A stretch of DNA of 64,000 bases from Rhizobiales bacterium CCH10-E5. Its GTDB lineage: Bacteria; Pseudomonadota; Alphaproteobacteria; Rhizobiales; Beijerinckiaceae. Location: positions 20,153 through 84,152 of the forward strand of contig LSIG01000200.1 in the NCBI GenBank assembly GCA_001556125.1, in the 5' to 3' direction. Under the pieces are notes generated by a model. It saw only the letters and a program-made list of their open reading frames with translations, had not been told where the DNA came from and made no database searches. The position numbers and the translations under genes were made by a program. Positions 28,011 to 36,563 of this stretch are shown piece after piece (positions within the stretch are counted from its first letter, which is position 1; every line of letters begins with the position of its first letter).

Positions 28011-28855
28011 CCGCTTCGAAGACCATCGATGAACGTCAGGCCGCGCATCCGCGCGACGTGCGCAACTATGACACCGAGGCGTTGCGCGCCGATTTCCTGA
28101 TCGAGCGGCTCTTCGCGCCAGGCGAACTGCTCCTGACCTACAGCCATTACGACCGGATGATCGTCGGCGGCGCGACGCCGACGACGGCCGCCCTCTCGCT
28201 CGCGCCCTTCGCGCCGACAGGGACGCCCTTCTTCCTGGCGCGGCGCGAGCTCGGCGTCATCAACATCGGCGGGGCGGGCCGCGTCACCATCGACAGCCAG
28301 GTTTTCGAGCTGCCGAATCTCGACGCGCTTTATATCGGGCTGGGCGCCAAGGAGGTCTCCTTCACCAGCGCCGACGCGGCGAACCCGGCGAAGTTCTACC
28401 TGACCAGCGCGCCCGCCCACCGCGAGGCACCGCACCAGCTCATCCGCAAGGAGGACGCCAACACGATCCATCTCGGCTCGTCGGAGACCTCGAACAAGCG
28501 CACCATCCGCCAATACATCATGCCCAACACCACCGGCACCAACCAGCTGGTGATGGGCATGACCGCGCTGGAGCCGGACTCGGTCTGGAACTCCATGCCT
28601 TGCCACACCCATACGCGGCGGATGGAGGCCTATCTATATTTCAACCTCGACCCGGCCCACCGCGTCTTCCACTTCATGGGCGAGCCGACGCAGACCCGCC
28701 ACCTCCTCGTCGCCAATGAGCAGGCGGTGATCTCGCCGAACTGGTCGATCCATTGCGGCTGCGGCACGTCGAACTACGCCTTCGTCTGGGCCATGGCCGG
28801 CGACAATGTCGAGTTCACCGACATGGACCCGGCTCCTGTGGACAGCTTGCGCTGA
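28007..28855 (+). CDS. kduI: 5-dehydro-4-deoxy-D-glucuronate isomerase
   Basis: Cupin-fold zinc isomerase that turns 5-keto-4-deoxyuronate (DKI), the product of pectin or glycosaminoglycan unsaturated uronates, into 2,5-diketo-3-deoxygluconate. The 282-residue protein has the zinc ligands H200, H202 and E207 in CHTHTRRMEAYLYF and H249 in SIHCGCG. It begins with GTG overlapping the uxaC stop by four bases, and its own TGA overlaps the kduD ATG. KduI with KduD is also reported to act on hexuronates in E. coli, so the role could be broader. Confidence 0.95.
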   Translation: MTASKTIDERQAAHPRDVRNYDTEALRADFLIERLFAPGELLLTYSHYDRMIVGGATPTTAALSLAPFAPTGTPFFLARRELGVINIGGAGRVTIDSQVFELPNLDALYIGLGAKEVSFTSADAANPAKFYLTSAPAHREAPHQLIRKEDANTIHLGSSETSNKRTIRQYIMPNTTGTNQLVMGMTALEPDSVWNSMPCHTHTRRMEAYLYFNLDPAHRVFHFMGEPTQTRHLLVANEQAVISPNWSIHCGCGTSNYAFVWAMAGDNVEFTDMDPAPVDSLR

Positions 28856-29613
28856 TGGCCTCGCCCTTCGACCTCACCGGCCGCAAAGCCCTGGTCACCG
28901 GCGCCAACACCGGTATCGGCCAGGGCATCGCGCTCGCGCTGGCGCAGGCTGGCGCGACCGTGGTGGCCGCCGGGCGCTCGGACCTGACCGAGACGCTGGC
29001 GCTGATCGCGGAAGCCGGCGGAACGGCTCATCCCCTCAAGGTCGATCTGCAGGAACAGGGCATCGCGCCCCGCGTCATCGCGCAGGCTGAAGCGCTCGCC
29101 GGCCCGCTCGACATCCTCGTCAACAATGCCGGCATCATCCGCCGGGCCGATGCGCTCGACTTCAGCGAGAGCGACTGGGACGAGGTGATAAACGTCAACC
29201 TCAAGGCGACGTTCTTCCTGGCGCAGGCCTTCGCGAAGTCCGCCGTCGCGGCCGGTCGTGGCGCACGCATCGTCAACATCGCATCGCTGCTCTCCTTCCA
29301 GGGCGGCATTCGCGTCGCCTCCTATACCGCCAGCAAGAGCGGCCTCGCCGGACTGACGAAGCTTCTCGCCTGCGAATGGGCGCAGAAGGGCATCAATGTG
29401 AACGCGATCGCGCCGGGCTATATCGAGAGCAACAACACGGAAGCGCTGCGCGCCGATCCGGACCGCAACCAGGCGATCCTCGCGCGGATTCCCGCCGGCC
29501 GCTGGGGCAAGCCCTCGGACATCGGCGGCGCCGCCGTGTTCCTGGCCAGCGACGCCGCCGCCTACATGCACGGCGCCATCATCCCCGTCGACGGAGGCTG
29601 GCTCGCACGATGA
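28855..29613 (+). CDS. kduD: 2-dehydro-3-deoxy-D-gluconate 5-dehydrogenase
   Basis: Short-chain dehydrogenase/reductase (252 residues) that reduces 2,5-diketo-3-deoxygluconate to 2-keto-3-deoxygluconate. The nucleotide-binding motif TGANTGIG is near residue 15, NNAG follows, and the catalytic S144-Y157-K161 are in place. The segment NTEALRADPDRNQAILARIPAGRWG is a KduD hallmark. The start at 28855 is set by the stop/start overlap TGATG with kduI. The stop overlaps the kdgF start (ATGA). Confidence 0.94.
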   Translation: MASPFDLTGRKALVTGANTGIGQGIALALAQAGATVVAAGRSDLTETLALIAEAGGTAHPLKVDLQEQGIAPRVIAQAEALAGPLDILVNNAGIIRRADALDFSESDWDEVINVNLKATFFLAQAFAKSAVAAGRGARIVNIASLLSFQGGIRVASYTASKSGLAGLTKLLACEWAQKGINVNAIAPGYIESNNTEALRADPDRNQAILARIPAGRWGKPSDIGGAAVFLASDAAAYMHGAIIPVDGGWLAR

Positions 29614-29951
29614 CCGACCGTCTCAATTCCTTTTTCCAGAGCGAGGCCGACATCGCCTGGGAGCCGACCGAGCCCGGCGTGAAGCGCAAGATCATGGCCT
29701 ATGGCGAGGATCTGATGATCGTTCGCGTGGTCTTCGAGGCCGGCGCCGTCGGCAAGGCGCACCAGCACCCGCATCGCCAGGCGTCCTATGTCGAGAGCGG
29801 CGTCTTCGACGTCACCATCGACGGCCGCACGCAGCGGCTCAGGGCCGGCGACACCTTCTTCGTCCCGGCCGATCTCGTCCACGGCGTCACCGCCATCGAG
29901 GCCGGCCAGCTGATCGATTCCTTCACGCCGATGCGCAGCGAATTTCTCTAG
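29610..29951 (+). CDS. kdgF: Cupin protein KdgF (unsaturated uronate ring opening)
   Basis: Small cupin (113 residues) that matches KdgF, the enzyme promoting conversion of 4,5-unsaturated monouronates to the linear ketouronate used by KduI. The N-terminal VKRKIMAYGEDLMIV and the metal site H51, H53, Q58-region and H91 (HQHPHRQASY ... VHGV) fit the family, as does the SEFL-type end. Its ATG overlaps the kduD stop. This gene is the clue that the operon is meant for lyase-derived unsaturated uronates, although no lyase is in the window. Confidence 0.86.
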   Translation: MTDRLNSFFQSEADIAWEPTEPGVKRKIMAYGEDLMIVRVVFEAGAVGKAHQHPHRQASYVESGVFDVTIDGRTQRLRAGDTFFVPADLVHGVTAIEAGQLIDSFTPMRSEFL

Positions 29952-29960
29952 ACGAGACCG

Positions 29961-29984
29961 CCCTGCCGGCCACCGCCGGCAGGG
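29961..29984 (+). terminator. Stem-loop between kdgF and the TRAP genes
   Basis: CCCTGCCGGC (29961-29970) and GCCGGCAGGG (29975-29984) form a perfect 10-bp stem with a four-base loop, nine bases after the kdgF stop. It has no U tract, so it may be an attenuating or mRNA-stabilising hairpin rather than a full terminator. Confidence 0.5.
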
Positions 29985-30052
29985 CTCCCATCACGGGACA
30001 AGAACGACCGGAAAATCCGGCATCGCCAATAAAAAGGGAGAGGACCTCAACC

Positions 30053-31033
30053 ATGCTCACCAAACGCATGTTTTCCGCGCTCGCGGGCGCGGCCATTCTC
30101 GCCGCCGCCACGACCGGTGCCGCCGCGCAGACCGTCCTGCGCTCGACCGACATCCACCCGACCGATTATCCGACGGTCGAGGCGGTCCGGCACATCAGCA
30201 AGCTGCTCGAAGAGCGGACCAAGGGCCGCATCAAGATCAACGTCTTCCACTCGGCCCAGCTCGGCAACGAGAAGGACACGATCGAGCAGACCCGGTTCGG
30301 CGTGATCGACCTGAACCGCATCAACATGGCGCCGTTCAACAACCTGATCCCGGCGACCAACGTTCCCTCGCTGCCCTTCATCTTCCGCTCGGTCGAGCAC
30401 ATGCGGAAGGTCATGGACGGCCCGATCGGTGACTCGATCCTCAAGGAGTTCGAGAAGCACGATCTCGTCGGCCTCGCCTTCTACGATTCCGGCTCGCGTT
30501 CCTTCTACAACTCGAAGCGGCCGATCAACACGCCCGCCGACATGAAGGGCATGAAGATCCGCGTCCAGCAGTCGGACATGTTCGTGGCTCTGGTTTCGGC
30601 CCTCGGCGCCAACGCCACGCCGATGGCCTTCGGCGAGGTCTACTCGGCCCTGCAGACCGGCGTCATCGACGGCGCCGAGAACAACTGGCCGTCCTACGAG
30701 TCGACCAAGCATTTCGAGGTTTCGAAGTTCTACTCGCTGACCGAGCACTCGCTCTCGCCCGAGGTGCTGGTCATGTCCAAGCGCAGCTTCGACAAGCTCT
30801 CCAAGGAAGATCAGGAGATCGTGAAGGCTGCGGCCAAGGAGTCCGTCGCCAAGATGCGCGAGCTCTGGGACGCCCGCGAGAAGGCCTCCGAGGCCAAGGT
30901 CAAGGCCGGCGGCGCCGTGATCAATGCGGTCGAGAAGCAGCCCTTCATCGATGCGATGAAGCCCGTCTACGACCGGTTCGTTACCGATCCGGCGCTCAAG
31001 GACCTCGTCGCCAAGATCCAGGCGGTGAAGTGA
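30053..31033 (+). CDS. dctP: TRAP transporter substrate-binding protein (DctP family), probable uronate binder
   Basis: Periplasmic receptor of a tripartite ATP-independent transporter (326 residues). The signal peptide ends near residue 25 (GAAA before QTVLRSTDIHPTDYP). R170 in MKGMKIRVQQS is the conserved arginine that salt-bridges the substrate carboxylate, and GEVYSALQTGVIDGAENN is the family signature. A strong GGGAGAGG precedes the start by normal spacing. Its position inside a uronate operon makes galacturonate, glucuronate or an unsaturated uronate the likely ligand, by context only. A terminator-like hairpin follows before dctQ. Confidence 0.9.
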   Translation: MLTKRMFSALAGAAILAAATTGAAAQTVLRSTDIHPTDYPTVEAVRHISKLLEERTKGRIKINVFHSAQLGNEKDTIEQTRFGVIDLNRINMAPFNNLIPATNVPSLPFIFRSVEHMRKVMDGPIGDSILKEFEKHDLVGLAFYDSGSRSFYNSKRPINTPADMKGMKIRVQQSDMFVALVSALGANATPMAFGEVYSALQTGVIDGAENNWPSYESTKHFEVSKFYSLTEHSLSPEVLVMSKRSFDKLSKEDQEIVKAAAKESVAKMRELWDAREKASEAKVKAGGAVINAVEKQPFIDAMKPVYDRFVTDPALKDLVAKIQAVK

Positions 31034-31046
31034 TCGCCTAGGCCCC

Positions 31047-31076
31047 AACGGGCGGCGGAGCCATCCGCCGCCCGTT
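31047..31076 (+). terminator. Strong rho-independent terminator/attenuator after dctP
   Basis: A perfect 12-bp stem, AACGGGCGGCGG (31047-31058) with CCGCCGCCCGTT (31065-31076), is followed by TTTCTTGTGT. Being between dctP and dctQ, it probably lets most transcripts end after the binding-protein gene and so raises DctP over the membrane subunits. Confidence 0.7.
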
Positions 31077-31108
31077 TCTTGTGTCCAGCCCAAACCCCAG
31101 GACAACCC

Positions 31109-31642
31109 ATGACCGGTTTTGCCCGGATGCTCACGCGCATCAATGCACGCCTCAGTCTGATCGCGCTGCTGGCGGCAGGCTTGGGACTGATCGCCATGAC
31201 GGCGATCGTCGCCTGGACGGTGTTCGGGCGCTACGTTCTGAACGCGACACCGACCTGGGGCGAGCCGGCATCCTTGTTCCTGATGCTCTGGTTCATCCTG
31301 CTCGGCGGCTCCGTTGGCGTCCGGGAGCTCGATCACATGGGCTTCGACGTCGGCCTGCACTACCTGCGAGGCCCGGCGAAATCGGCGCTCATCGTCGCCA
31401 ACGAGGTGCTGGTGACGCTCTTCGCCTTCGCCATGGTCTGGTACGGCACCGAACTCGCCGCCAAGGTCTGGAGTGACCGCCTGCCGATGATCGGCATCTC
31501 GAAGGGCTGGGACTATGTCCCGGTCATCGCCGGTGGCGCGCTGATCGCGCTGTTCTCGATCGAGAAACTGCTGCTGTTCCTCACGGGCGAGAAGCTGGCA
31601 CCGATGCCGCTGAACGCCAACGGCCTCGGCGGGGAGGCCTGA
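31109..31642 (+). CDS. dctQ: TRAP transporter small permease (DctQ)
   Basis: Small membrane subunit (177 residues, four predicted helices) that joins the receptor to DctM. The typical GRYVLNATPTWGEPASLFLMLWFILLGGSVGVRELDHMGFDV region of DctQ is present; the first Gly-Arg-Tyr and the Trp-Gly-Glu stretch are conserved. The start is at ATG 31109 after AGGA. It is followed after only three bases by dctM. Confidence 0.9.
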   Translation: MTGFARMLTRINARLSLIALLAAGLGLIAMTAIVAWTVFGRYVLNATPTWGEPASLFLMLWFILLGGSVGVRELDHMGFDVGLHYLRGPAKSALIVANEVLVTLFAFAMVWYGTELAAKVWSDRLPMIGISKGWDYVPVIAGGALIALFSIEKLLLFLTGEKLAPMPLNANGLGGEA

Positions 31643-31645
31643 GCC

Positions 31646-32926
31646 ATGGCGATCACCGTTCTTTTCGTCTCCTTCACGCTCCTGCTGCTGATGGGCGTGC
31701 CGGTCGCCTTCTGCCTGGGCATCGCCTCGATGGCGACCGTGCTCTACATCGGCATCCCGCCCGTCGTGGTCTTCCAGCAGCTGTCGACCGGCATGAACGC
31801 CTTCGCGATGCTGGCGATCCCCTTCTTCATCTATTCGGGCGACCTGATGATCCGCGGCGGCATCGCCGACCGGCTGATCCAGTTCGCCTCGTCCCTCGTC
31901 GGGCATCTGCGCGGTGGGCTGGGCCAGGTCAACGTGATCACCTGCACGCTCTTCGGTGGCATCTCCGGCTCGGCCGTGGCCGATGCCTCGGCCGTCGGCG
32001 GCATCATGATCCCGCAGATGGTCAAGCGCGGTTATGCGCCGGACTACGCCGTCAACGTCACGGCCAACGCGGCGATCATCGCGCTGCTGATCCCGCCCTC
32101 GCACAACATGATCATCTACTCGCTGGCGGCAGGCGGAACGATCTCGATCGCTGATCTCTTCACCGCCGGCGTCGTTCCCGGAATGATGCTCTGCCTCGCG
32201 CTGATGGTCGCGGCCTGGGCGGTCGCCGTGAAGCGCGGCTATCCGGCCGATGTCTTCCCGGGCTTCCTGACCGTGGCGCGCTATCTGGTGGCGGCGCTGC
32301 CCGGCATCCTGCTGATCGGCATCATCTTCGGTGGCGTCCGCTCGGGCGTCTTTACCGCCACCGAATCCTCCTGCGTCGCCGTGGTCTACGCGCTGCTGGT
32401 CACGGTCTTCGTCTATCGCGGACTCGACTTCAAAGGCTTCGTGCATGCGACGCTGGGCGCCGTCCGCACCACGGCCATGGTGCTGCTGATCATCGGCGCC
32501 GCCAGTTCCTTTGGCTGGCTCATGGCCTTCCTGCAGGTTCCGGCCGCGACCATCCAGCTGATGCAGTCGATCTCCGACAATCCTCTGGTGATTCTGCTGC
32601 TGATCAACGTCATCCTGCTGGTGCTCGGCACCTTCATGGACATGGCGCCGATGATCATCATCTGCACGCCGATCTTCCTGCCCGTGGTCAAGGCGATCGG
32701 TATCGACCCGGTTCATTTCGGCGTGATCCTGATCCTCAACGCCGGCATCGGCCTGAACACGCCGCCGGTCGGCTCCGTCCAGTTCGTCGCCTGCGCCATC
32801 GGCAAGGTCTCGATCAGTGAATCGATGAGGACGATCTGGCCCTTCTACGGGGCTAGCGTTGCGGTGCTGCTGCTCGTGACCTACGTTCCCGCCTTCTCAC
32901 TCTGGCTGCCGAGCGTATTCCGTTGA
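31646..32926 (+). CDS. dctM: TRAP transporter large permease (DctM)
   Basis: Large membrane subunit (426 residues, about twelve helices) that moves substrate using the sodium gradient. Characteristic segments are GVPVAFCLGIAS near the start, GGISGSAVADASAVGGIMIPQMVKRGY and LIPPSHNMIIYSLAAGGTISIADLF in the middle, and GLNTPPVGSVQF near the end. Its TGA overlaps the TTG start of uxuB (TTGA), so the dehydrogenase is translated in step with the transporter. Confidence 0.93.
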   Translation: MAITVLFVSFTLLLLMGVPVAFCLGIASMATVLYIGIPPVVVFQQLSTGMNAFAMLAIPFFIYSGDLMIRGGIADRLIQFASSLVGHLRGGLGQVNVITCTLFGGISGSAVADASAVGGIMIPQMVKRGYAPDYAVNVTANAAIIALLIPPSHNMIIYSLAAGGTISIADLFTAGVVPGMMLCLALMVAAWAVAVKRGYPADVFPGFLTVARYLVAALPGILLIGIIFGGVRSGVFTATESSCVAVVYALLVTVFVYRGLDFKGFVHATLGAVRTTAMVLLIIGAASSFGWLMAFLQVPAATIQLMQSISDNPLVILLLINVILLVLGTFMDMAPMIIICTPIFLPVVKAIGIDPVHFGVILILNAGIGLNTPPVGSVQFVACAIGKVSISESMRTIWPFYGASVAVLLLVTYVPAFSLWLPSVFR

Positions 32927-34389
32927 CGAGACTGACGACGAGGACGCTGTCCTCCCTGCCGGCGGTGGTCCGCCGTCCGGCCTATGACCGCGCAAGCCTG
33001 ATAGCGGGAATCGTGCATCTGGGCCTGGGTGCCTTCGCCCGTGCCCATCTCTGCGAATACACCGAGGACACGCTGGAACTGGAGTTCGGCGCCTGGGGCG
33101 TCACCGGCGCGAGCCTGCAGCGGCCCGACCAGCGCGACCGGCTGGCGCCGCAGGATGGTCTCTACACCCTGCTCAAGCGCGCCCCGGCCGGACCGGAACT
33201 GCGCATCATCGGCTGTCTCGGTGAGGTCCTGGTGGCGCCGGAGAACCCTGCCGCGCTGGTCGCGCGCATGGCAGCAGCGGAAACGCGGATCGTCTCGCTG
33301 ACGGTGACCGAGAAAGGCTATTGCCACGACCCCGCCACCGGTCGGCTCAGGGCCGACCATCCCGACATCGTCCATGACCTCGCCAACCCGCTCAGCCCCC
33401 GTTCGGCGGTCGGCCTGATTGTGGCGGCCCTGAAGGCCCGCCGCGCCGCCGGGCTCGGCCCGTTCACGGCGCTGAGCTGTGACAACCTCCCCCACAACGG
33501 CGGCGTGCTGCGCGGCCTTGTGCGCGATTTCGCGGCGCTGAGCGATGATGGTCTGAGCCAGTGGATCGAAGCCAACGGCGCCTTCCCGGCAACGATGGTC
33601 GACCGCATCGTGCCCGCCACGACCGAGGCGGACATCGCCGAGGTCGCCGGCCTGATCGGGCTGGAGGACGCCGCGCCCGTGATCGGCGAGCCCTTCCGGC
33701 AATGGGCGATCCAGGACGTCTTCGCTGCCGGCCGCCCGGCCTGGGAGCGCGTCGGCGCGCAGATGGTCTCGGAGGTCGCGCCCTTCGAGTTCATGAAGCT
33801 GCGCATGCTCAACGGCGCGCATTCCTCGCTCGCCTATCTCGGCTATCTCGCCGGCCACGAGACCGTGTCCGAGGCCAGCGGTGACCCGGTCTTCGCCCGC
33901 TTCCTCGAAGGACTCTGGGCCGAGATCATCCCGACCGTTCCCGCGCCGCAGGGCGTCGTTCTCGGCGACTATGCGCAAGCCCTGCTCGCTCGCTTCCGCA
34001 ATCCCGCCATTCGCCATCGCACCTGGCAGATCGCCATGGACGGCTCGCAAAAGCTGCCGCAGCGGCTGCTCGGCACCATCCGCGACCGCCTGAAACAGGA
34101 TGCTGCGATCGACCATCTCGCGCTCGGTGTCGCGGCCTGGATGGCTTACGTCTCCGGCACGGACGAACAGGGCGCGACGATCGATGTCCGCGACCCGCTG
34201 GCCGCAACCTTCGCGGAGAAGGCCCGGGCCGCCGGCCGCGACGCGACGGCGCTCAGGCGCTCTCTGCTCGGCATCGAGGCGATCTTCAGCGCCGACCTGC
34301 CGCGCGAGCCGCGGTTCACGCGCGCCGTCGAGACGCATTTGGCAGCGCTGTTCGACAAAGGCGCGAAGGCGACGGTGGCCGCCCTCTGA
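32923..34389 (+). CDS. uxuB: Fructuronate reductase / mannitol dehydrogenase family oxidoreductase
   Basis: Polyol-specific long-chain dehydrogenase (488 residues) that most likely reduces D-fructuronate to D-mannonate with NADH. The N-terminal Rossmann segment IVHLGLGAFARAH, SCDNLPHNGG and the catalytic K292-N297-H300 (EFMKLRMLNGAHS) are present. Fructuronate is preferred over mannitol because UxaC in the same operon makes that substrate; a tagaturonate or fructose-type role is possible. It starts with TTG overlapping the dctM stop. No UxuA mannonate dehydratase follows. Confidence 0.87.
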   Translation: MTRLTTRTLSSLPAVVRRPAYDRASLIAGIVHLGLGAFARAHLCEYTEDTLELEFGAWGVTGASLQRPDQRDRLAPQDGLYTLLKRAPAGPELRIIGCLGEVLVAPENPAALVARMAAAETRIVSLTVTEKGYCHDPATGRLRADHPDIVHDLANPLSPRSAVGLIVAALKARRAAGLGPFTALSCDNLPHNGGVLRGLVRDFAALSDDGLSQWIEANGAFPATMVDRIVPATTEADIAEVAGLIGLEDAAPVIGEPFRQWAIQDVFAAGRPAWERVGAQMVSEVAPFEFMKLRMLNGAHSSLAYLGYLAGHETVSEASGDPVFARFLEGLWAEIIPTVPAPQGVVLGDYAQALLARFRNPAIRHRTWQIAMDGSQKLPQRLLGTIRDRLKQDAAIDHLALGVAAWMAYVSGTDEQGATIDVRDPLAATFAEKARAAGRDATALRRSLLGIEAIFSADLPREPRFTRAVETHLAALFDKGAKATVAAL

Positions 34390-34393
34390 TCGA

Positions 34394-34423
34394 GCGGGCC
34401 GGGAACCTCTTGATCCGGCCCGC
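34394..34423 (+). terminator. Stem-loop ending the uronate operon
   Basis: GCGGGCCGG (34394-34402) pairs perfectly with CCGGCCCGC (34415-34423) around a 12-base loop, five bases after the uxuB stop. No U tract. Confidence 0.45.
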
Positions 34424-34444
34424 CCCCTCGCGCCAGATGCGCGC

Positions 34445-35275
34445 ATGATCCGCGCCGTTCTCCTTACGCTGGCCCTGCTGGCGCTCGCTCAGCAGCCAGC
34501 AGCGGCGCAATCGGGCGTCACCGTTCCGAATTTCTGGGATCCACGGATCCGGCTCGACCGGCCGGAACCCGGTCCGCCGCGCGTGATCCGCTTCCTCACC
34601 GACGACGAATACCCGCCGCTACATTTCGCAGGGCCCGATGGCGGTCCGACCGGCTTCTCCGTCGAATTGGCGCGGGCCGCCTGCGAGAAGCTCGGCTGGA
34701 CCTGCACCGTCCAGGCCCGCCGCTTCGACACCCTGCTGGATTCGCTCGCCGAGGGCCGGGGCGACGTCCTGGCGGCGGCGATCAACCTGACCCCGCCGAT
34801 CCGCGCCCGCTTCGCGGCCAGCCATCTCTATTTCCGCGGCTCGGCCCGTTTGCTCACGACCCGTGGCAACGCCCAGGCCGAACTCGACACGCGCACCCTC
34901 CAGGGCAAGCGCGTCGCCGTCGTCGCCGGCACGGCCCATCAGGCCTATCTCGAACGGTTGCTGCCCTTCGTCCAGCGACGCGAGGCCCCCAACCTCACCG
35001 CCGCCGTCACGGCGCTGCGCAGCGGCGATGCCGAATTCGTCTTCGCCGACGGCGTCGCCCTGTCGCTTCTGCTCGCCGGCAGCGCCGGGGGCGAACTCGC
35101 CTTCACCGGCGGGCCTTTCCTGGAGAGCCGCTATTTCGGCGAAGGCGTCGCCTTCCTCATGCGCAAGGACGAGGTGCCGCTGAAGCGTTCCCTCGACTAC
35201 GCGCTGCAGTCGCTCTGGGACGACGGCACCTATGCGCGGCTCTATCTGCGGTTCTTCCCGGTGAGCCCGTTCTGA
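34445..35275 (+). CDS. Orphan periplasmic substrate-binding protein, amino-acid (SBP_bac_3) type
   Basis: Exported protein of 276 residues. The signal peptide ends around residue 22 (AAAQ before SGVTV). The mature part has the type-3 solute-binding pattern: RFLTDDEYPPLHFAGPDGGPTGFSVELARAACEKLGWTC, in which the Phe-Ser-Val-Glu-Leu stretch follows the first lobe, then a DTLLDSLAEGRGDVLAAAINLT hinge region. No ABC permease or ATPase gene is adjacent, and no Shine-Dalgarno sequence is visible before the ATG at 34445. It may serve a transporter elsewhere or act as a sensory or enzymatic binding domain. Confidence 0.8.
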   Translation: MIRAVLLTLALLALAQQPAAAQSGVTVPNFWDPRIRLDRPEPGPPRVIRFLTDDEYPPLHFAGPDGGPTGFSVELARAACEKLGWTCTVQARRFDTLLDSLAEGRGDVLAAAINLTPPIRARFAASHLYFRGSARLLTTRGNAQAELDTRTLQGKRVAVVAGTAHQAYLERLLPFVQRREAPNLTAAVTALRSGDAEFVFADGVALSLLLAGSAGGELAFTGGPFLESRYFGEGVAFLMRKDEVPLKRSLDYALQSLWDDGTYARLYLRFFPVSPF

Positions 35276-35302
35276 CGCCGGCCATCAGACGGCCTGGTGC
35301 CT

Positions 35303-35390
35303 CACGGTCGGGCGTGTCCCGACCATCCACGTCTTCCCTCGTCGCATGCGGTGTTCAAGACGTGGACGCTCGCCACAAGGGCGAGCCTGA
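35303..35390. repeat. Composite palindromic intergenic element, copy D (inverse of copy C)
   Basis: Hairpin GGTCGGG (35306-35312) / CCCGACC (35318-35324); central arms CCACGTCTT (35327-35335) / AAGACGTGG (35357-35365); hairpin GCTCGCC (35368-35374) / GGCGAGC (35380-35386). The modules occur in the reverse order of copy C, that is, the element is inserted the other way round. It sits between convergent genes. Confidence 0.85.
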
Positions 35391-35405
35391 CGGCGAGCGC
35401 GGGTG

Positions 35406-36563
35406 TCACTTCGCCGGCGCGTTCGCGCTCAGTGCCTGCTTCGCCACGGCCGCAAGCCAGCCCGACGCTGCGGGGAGGATCGCGTCGTTGAAGTCGTAGC
35501 GGTCATTGTGGAGTTCGCCGCCGTCGCGCACCGGCCCGTTGCCGATCCAGACATAGGCGCCCGGCAGCCGCTGCAGGAAATGGGCGAAGTCCTCGCCCGT
35601 GGTGCTTGCCTTGAGATCACGCCGCAGCCCCACCCCGGCCGCCTGCGCGGCCGCGGCGGCGATCTCCTCCTCCGGCGCCGTGTTGATGGTAGCCGCGCCA
35701 TGCATCGTCTCGACCTCGGCCTCCATCTCGAAGGTCGCGGCGATGTTCTGCGCGATCGCGCGGATGCGCCCGAGCAGACGATCGCGGACCTCTGCCACGA
35801 AAGTCCGGAAGGTGCCCTCGATGAAGACGCTGGTCGGGATCTGGTTCGAAGCCGAGCCGCCATGCACCTGGCCGATCGAGACCACCGCGGACTGCATCGG
35901 ATCGATGTTGCGGGAGACGATCGTCTGCAGCGCGACGATGAGATGCCCCATGGCGACGATTGGGTCGCGCGTCGTCTCCGGCAGCGCCGCATGGCCTGCC
36001 GTCCCGTGCAGCGTGATCCTGAAACGGCCAGGCTCGGACATCACCGGCCCGCGATGGACGGCGATGGTGCCCGCCTCCAGCCCCGGCCAGTTGTGCAGGG
36101 CGAAGATGCGCTCCATCGGGAAGCGTTCGAGAATGCCGTCCGCGAGCATCGCCTGGGCGCCGCCGGCGCCCTCCTCGGCCGGCTGGAAGACGAACTGCAC
36201 CGTGCCGCTCCAGCTGTCGTCGCGGGCGAGCAGCGCGGCCGCGCCCAGCAAGGCCGTGGTGTGTCCGTCGTGCCCGCAGGCATGCATGACGTGCGGCCGG
36301 GTCGATTTGTAGGGCAGTTCGTTCGCCTCGAGGATCGGCAGCGCGTCCATGTCAGCACGCAGCCCGACGGACCGTTCCGAGGTGCCCCGCCTGAGGGTCG
36401 CCACCACGCCATGGCCGCCGATGCCGGCGGTGAAGGGCACGCCGAGTGCGGTCAGCCTCGCCTGGACGAAGGCGCTCGTCTCCTTCTCCTCGCGGCCGAG
36501 TTCCGGATGGGCATGGAGATGGCGTCGCCAGCTGATGAGTTGGTCGTGCAGATGGCGATCCAA
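35406..36563 (-). CDS. M20 family amidohydrolase (hippurate hydrolase-like)
   Basis: Metal-dependent amidohydrolase of about 385 residues, related to HipO/IAA-amino-acid hydrolases. It shows HLHAHPELGREEKET at the N-terminus, the dinuclear metal motif HACGHDGHT, FQPAEEGAGGAQAML and ALHNWPG. The frame extends upstream, but TTG at 36563 is chosen: GGGAGG lies nine bases away and the length then matches the family exactly. Expected to cleave N-acyl amino acids, with unknown preference. Divergent from lysK; 205 bases separate the starts. Confidence 0.86.
   Translation of the reverse strand: MDRHLHDQLISWRRHLHAHPELGREEKETSAFVQARLTALGVPFTAGIGGHGVVATLRRGTSERSVGLRADMDALPILEANELPYKSTRPHVMHACGHDGHTTALLGAAALLARDDSWSGTVQFVFQPAEEGAGGAQAMLADGILERFPMERIFALHNWPGLEAGTIAVHRGPVMSEPGRFRITLHGTAGHAALPETTRDPIVAMGHLIVALQTIVSRNIDPMQSAVVSIGQVHGGSASNQIPTSVFIEGTFRTFVAEVRDRLLGRIRAIAQNIAATFEMEAEVETMHGAATINTAPEEEIAAAAAQAAGVGLRRDLKASTTGEDFAHFLQRLPGAYVWIGNGPVRDGGELHNDRYDFNDAILPAASGWLAAVAKQALSANAPAK

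Noticed and set aside
30047..32716. An 889-codon open frame antisense to the TRAP genes
   Set aside because: Composition is Asp/Arg/His/Gln-rich with no hydrophobic core, and dctP, dctQ and dctM on the other strand are unmistakable.
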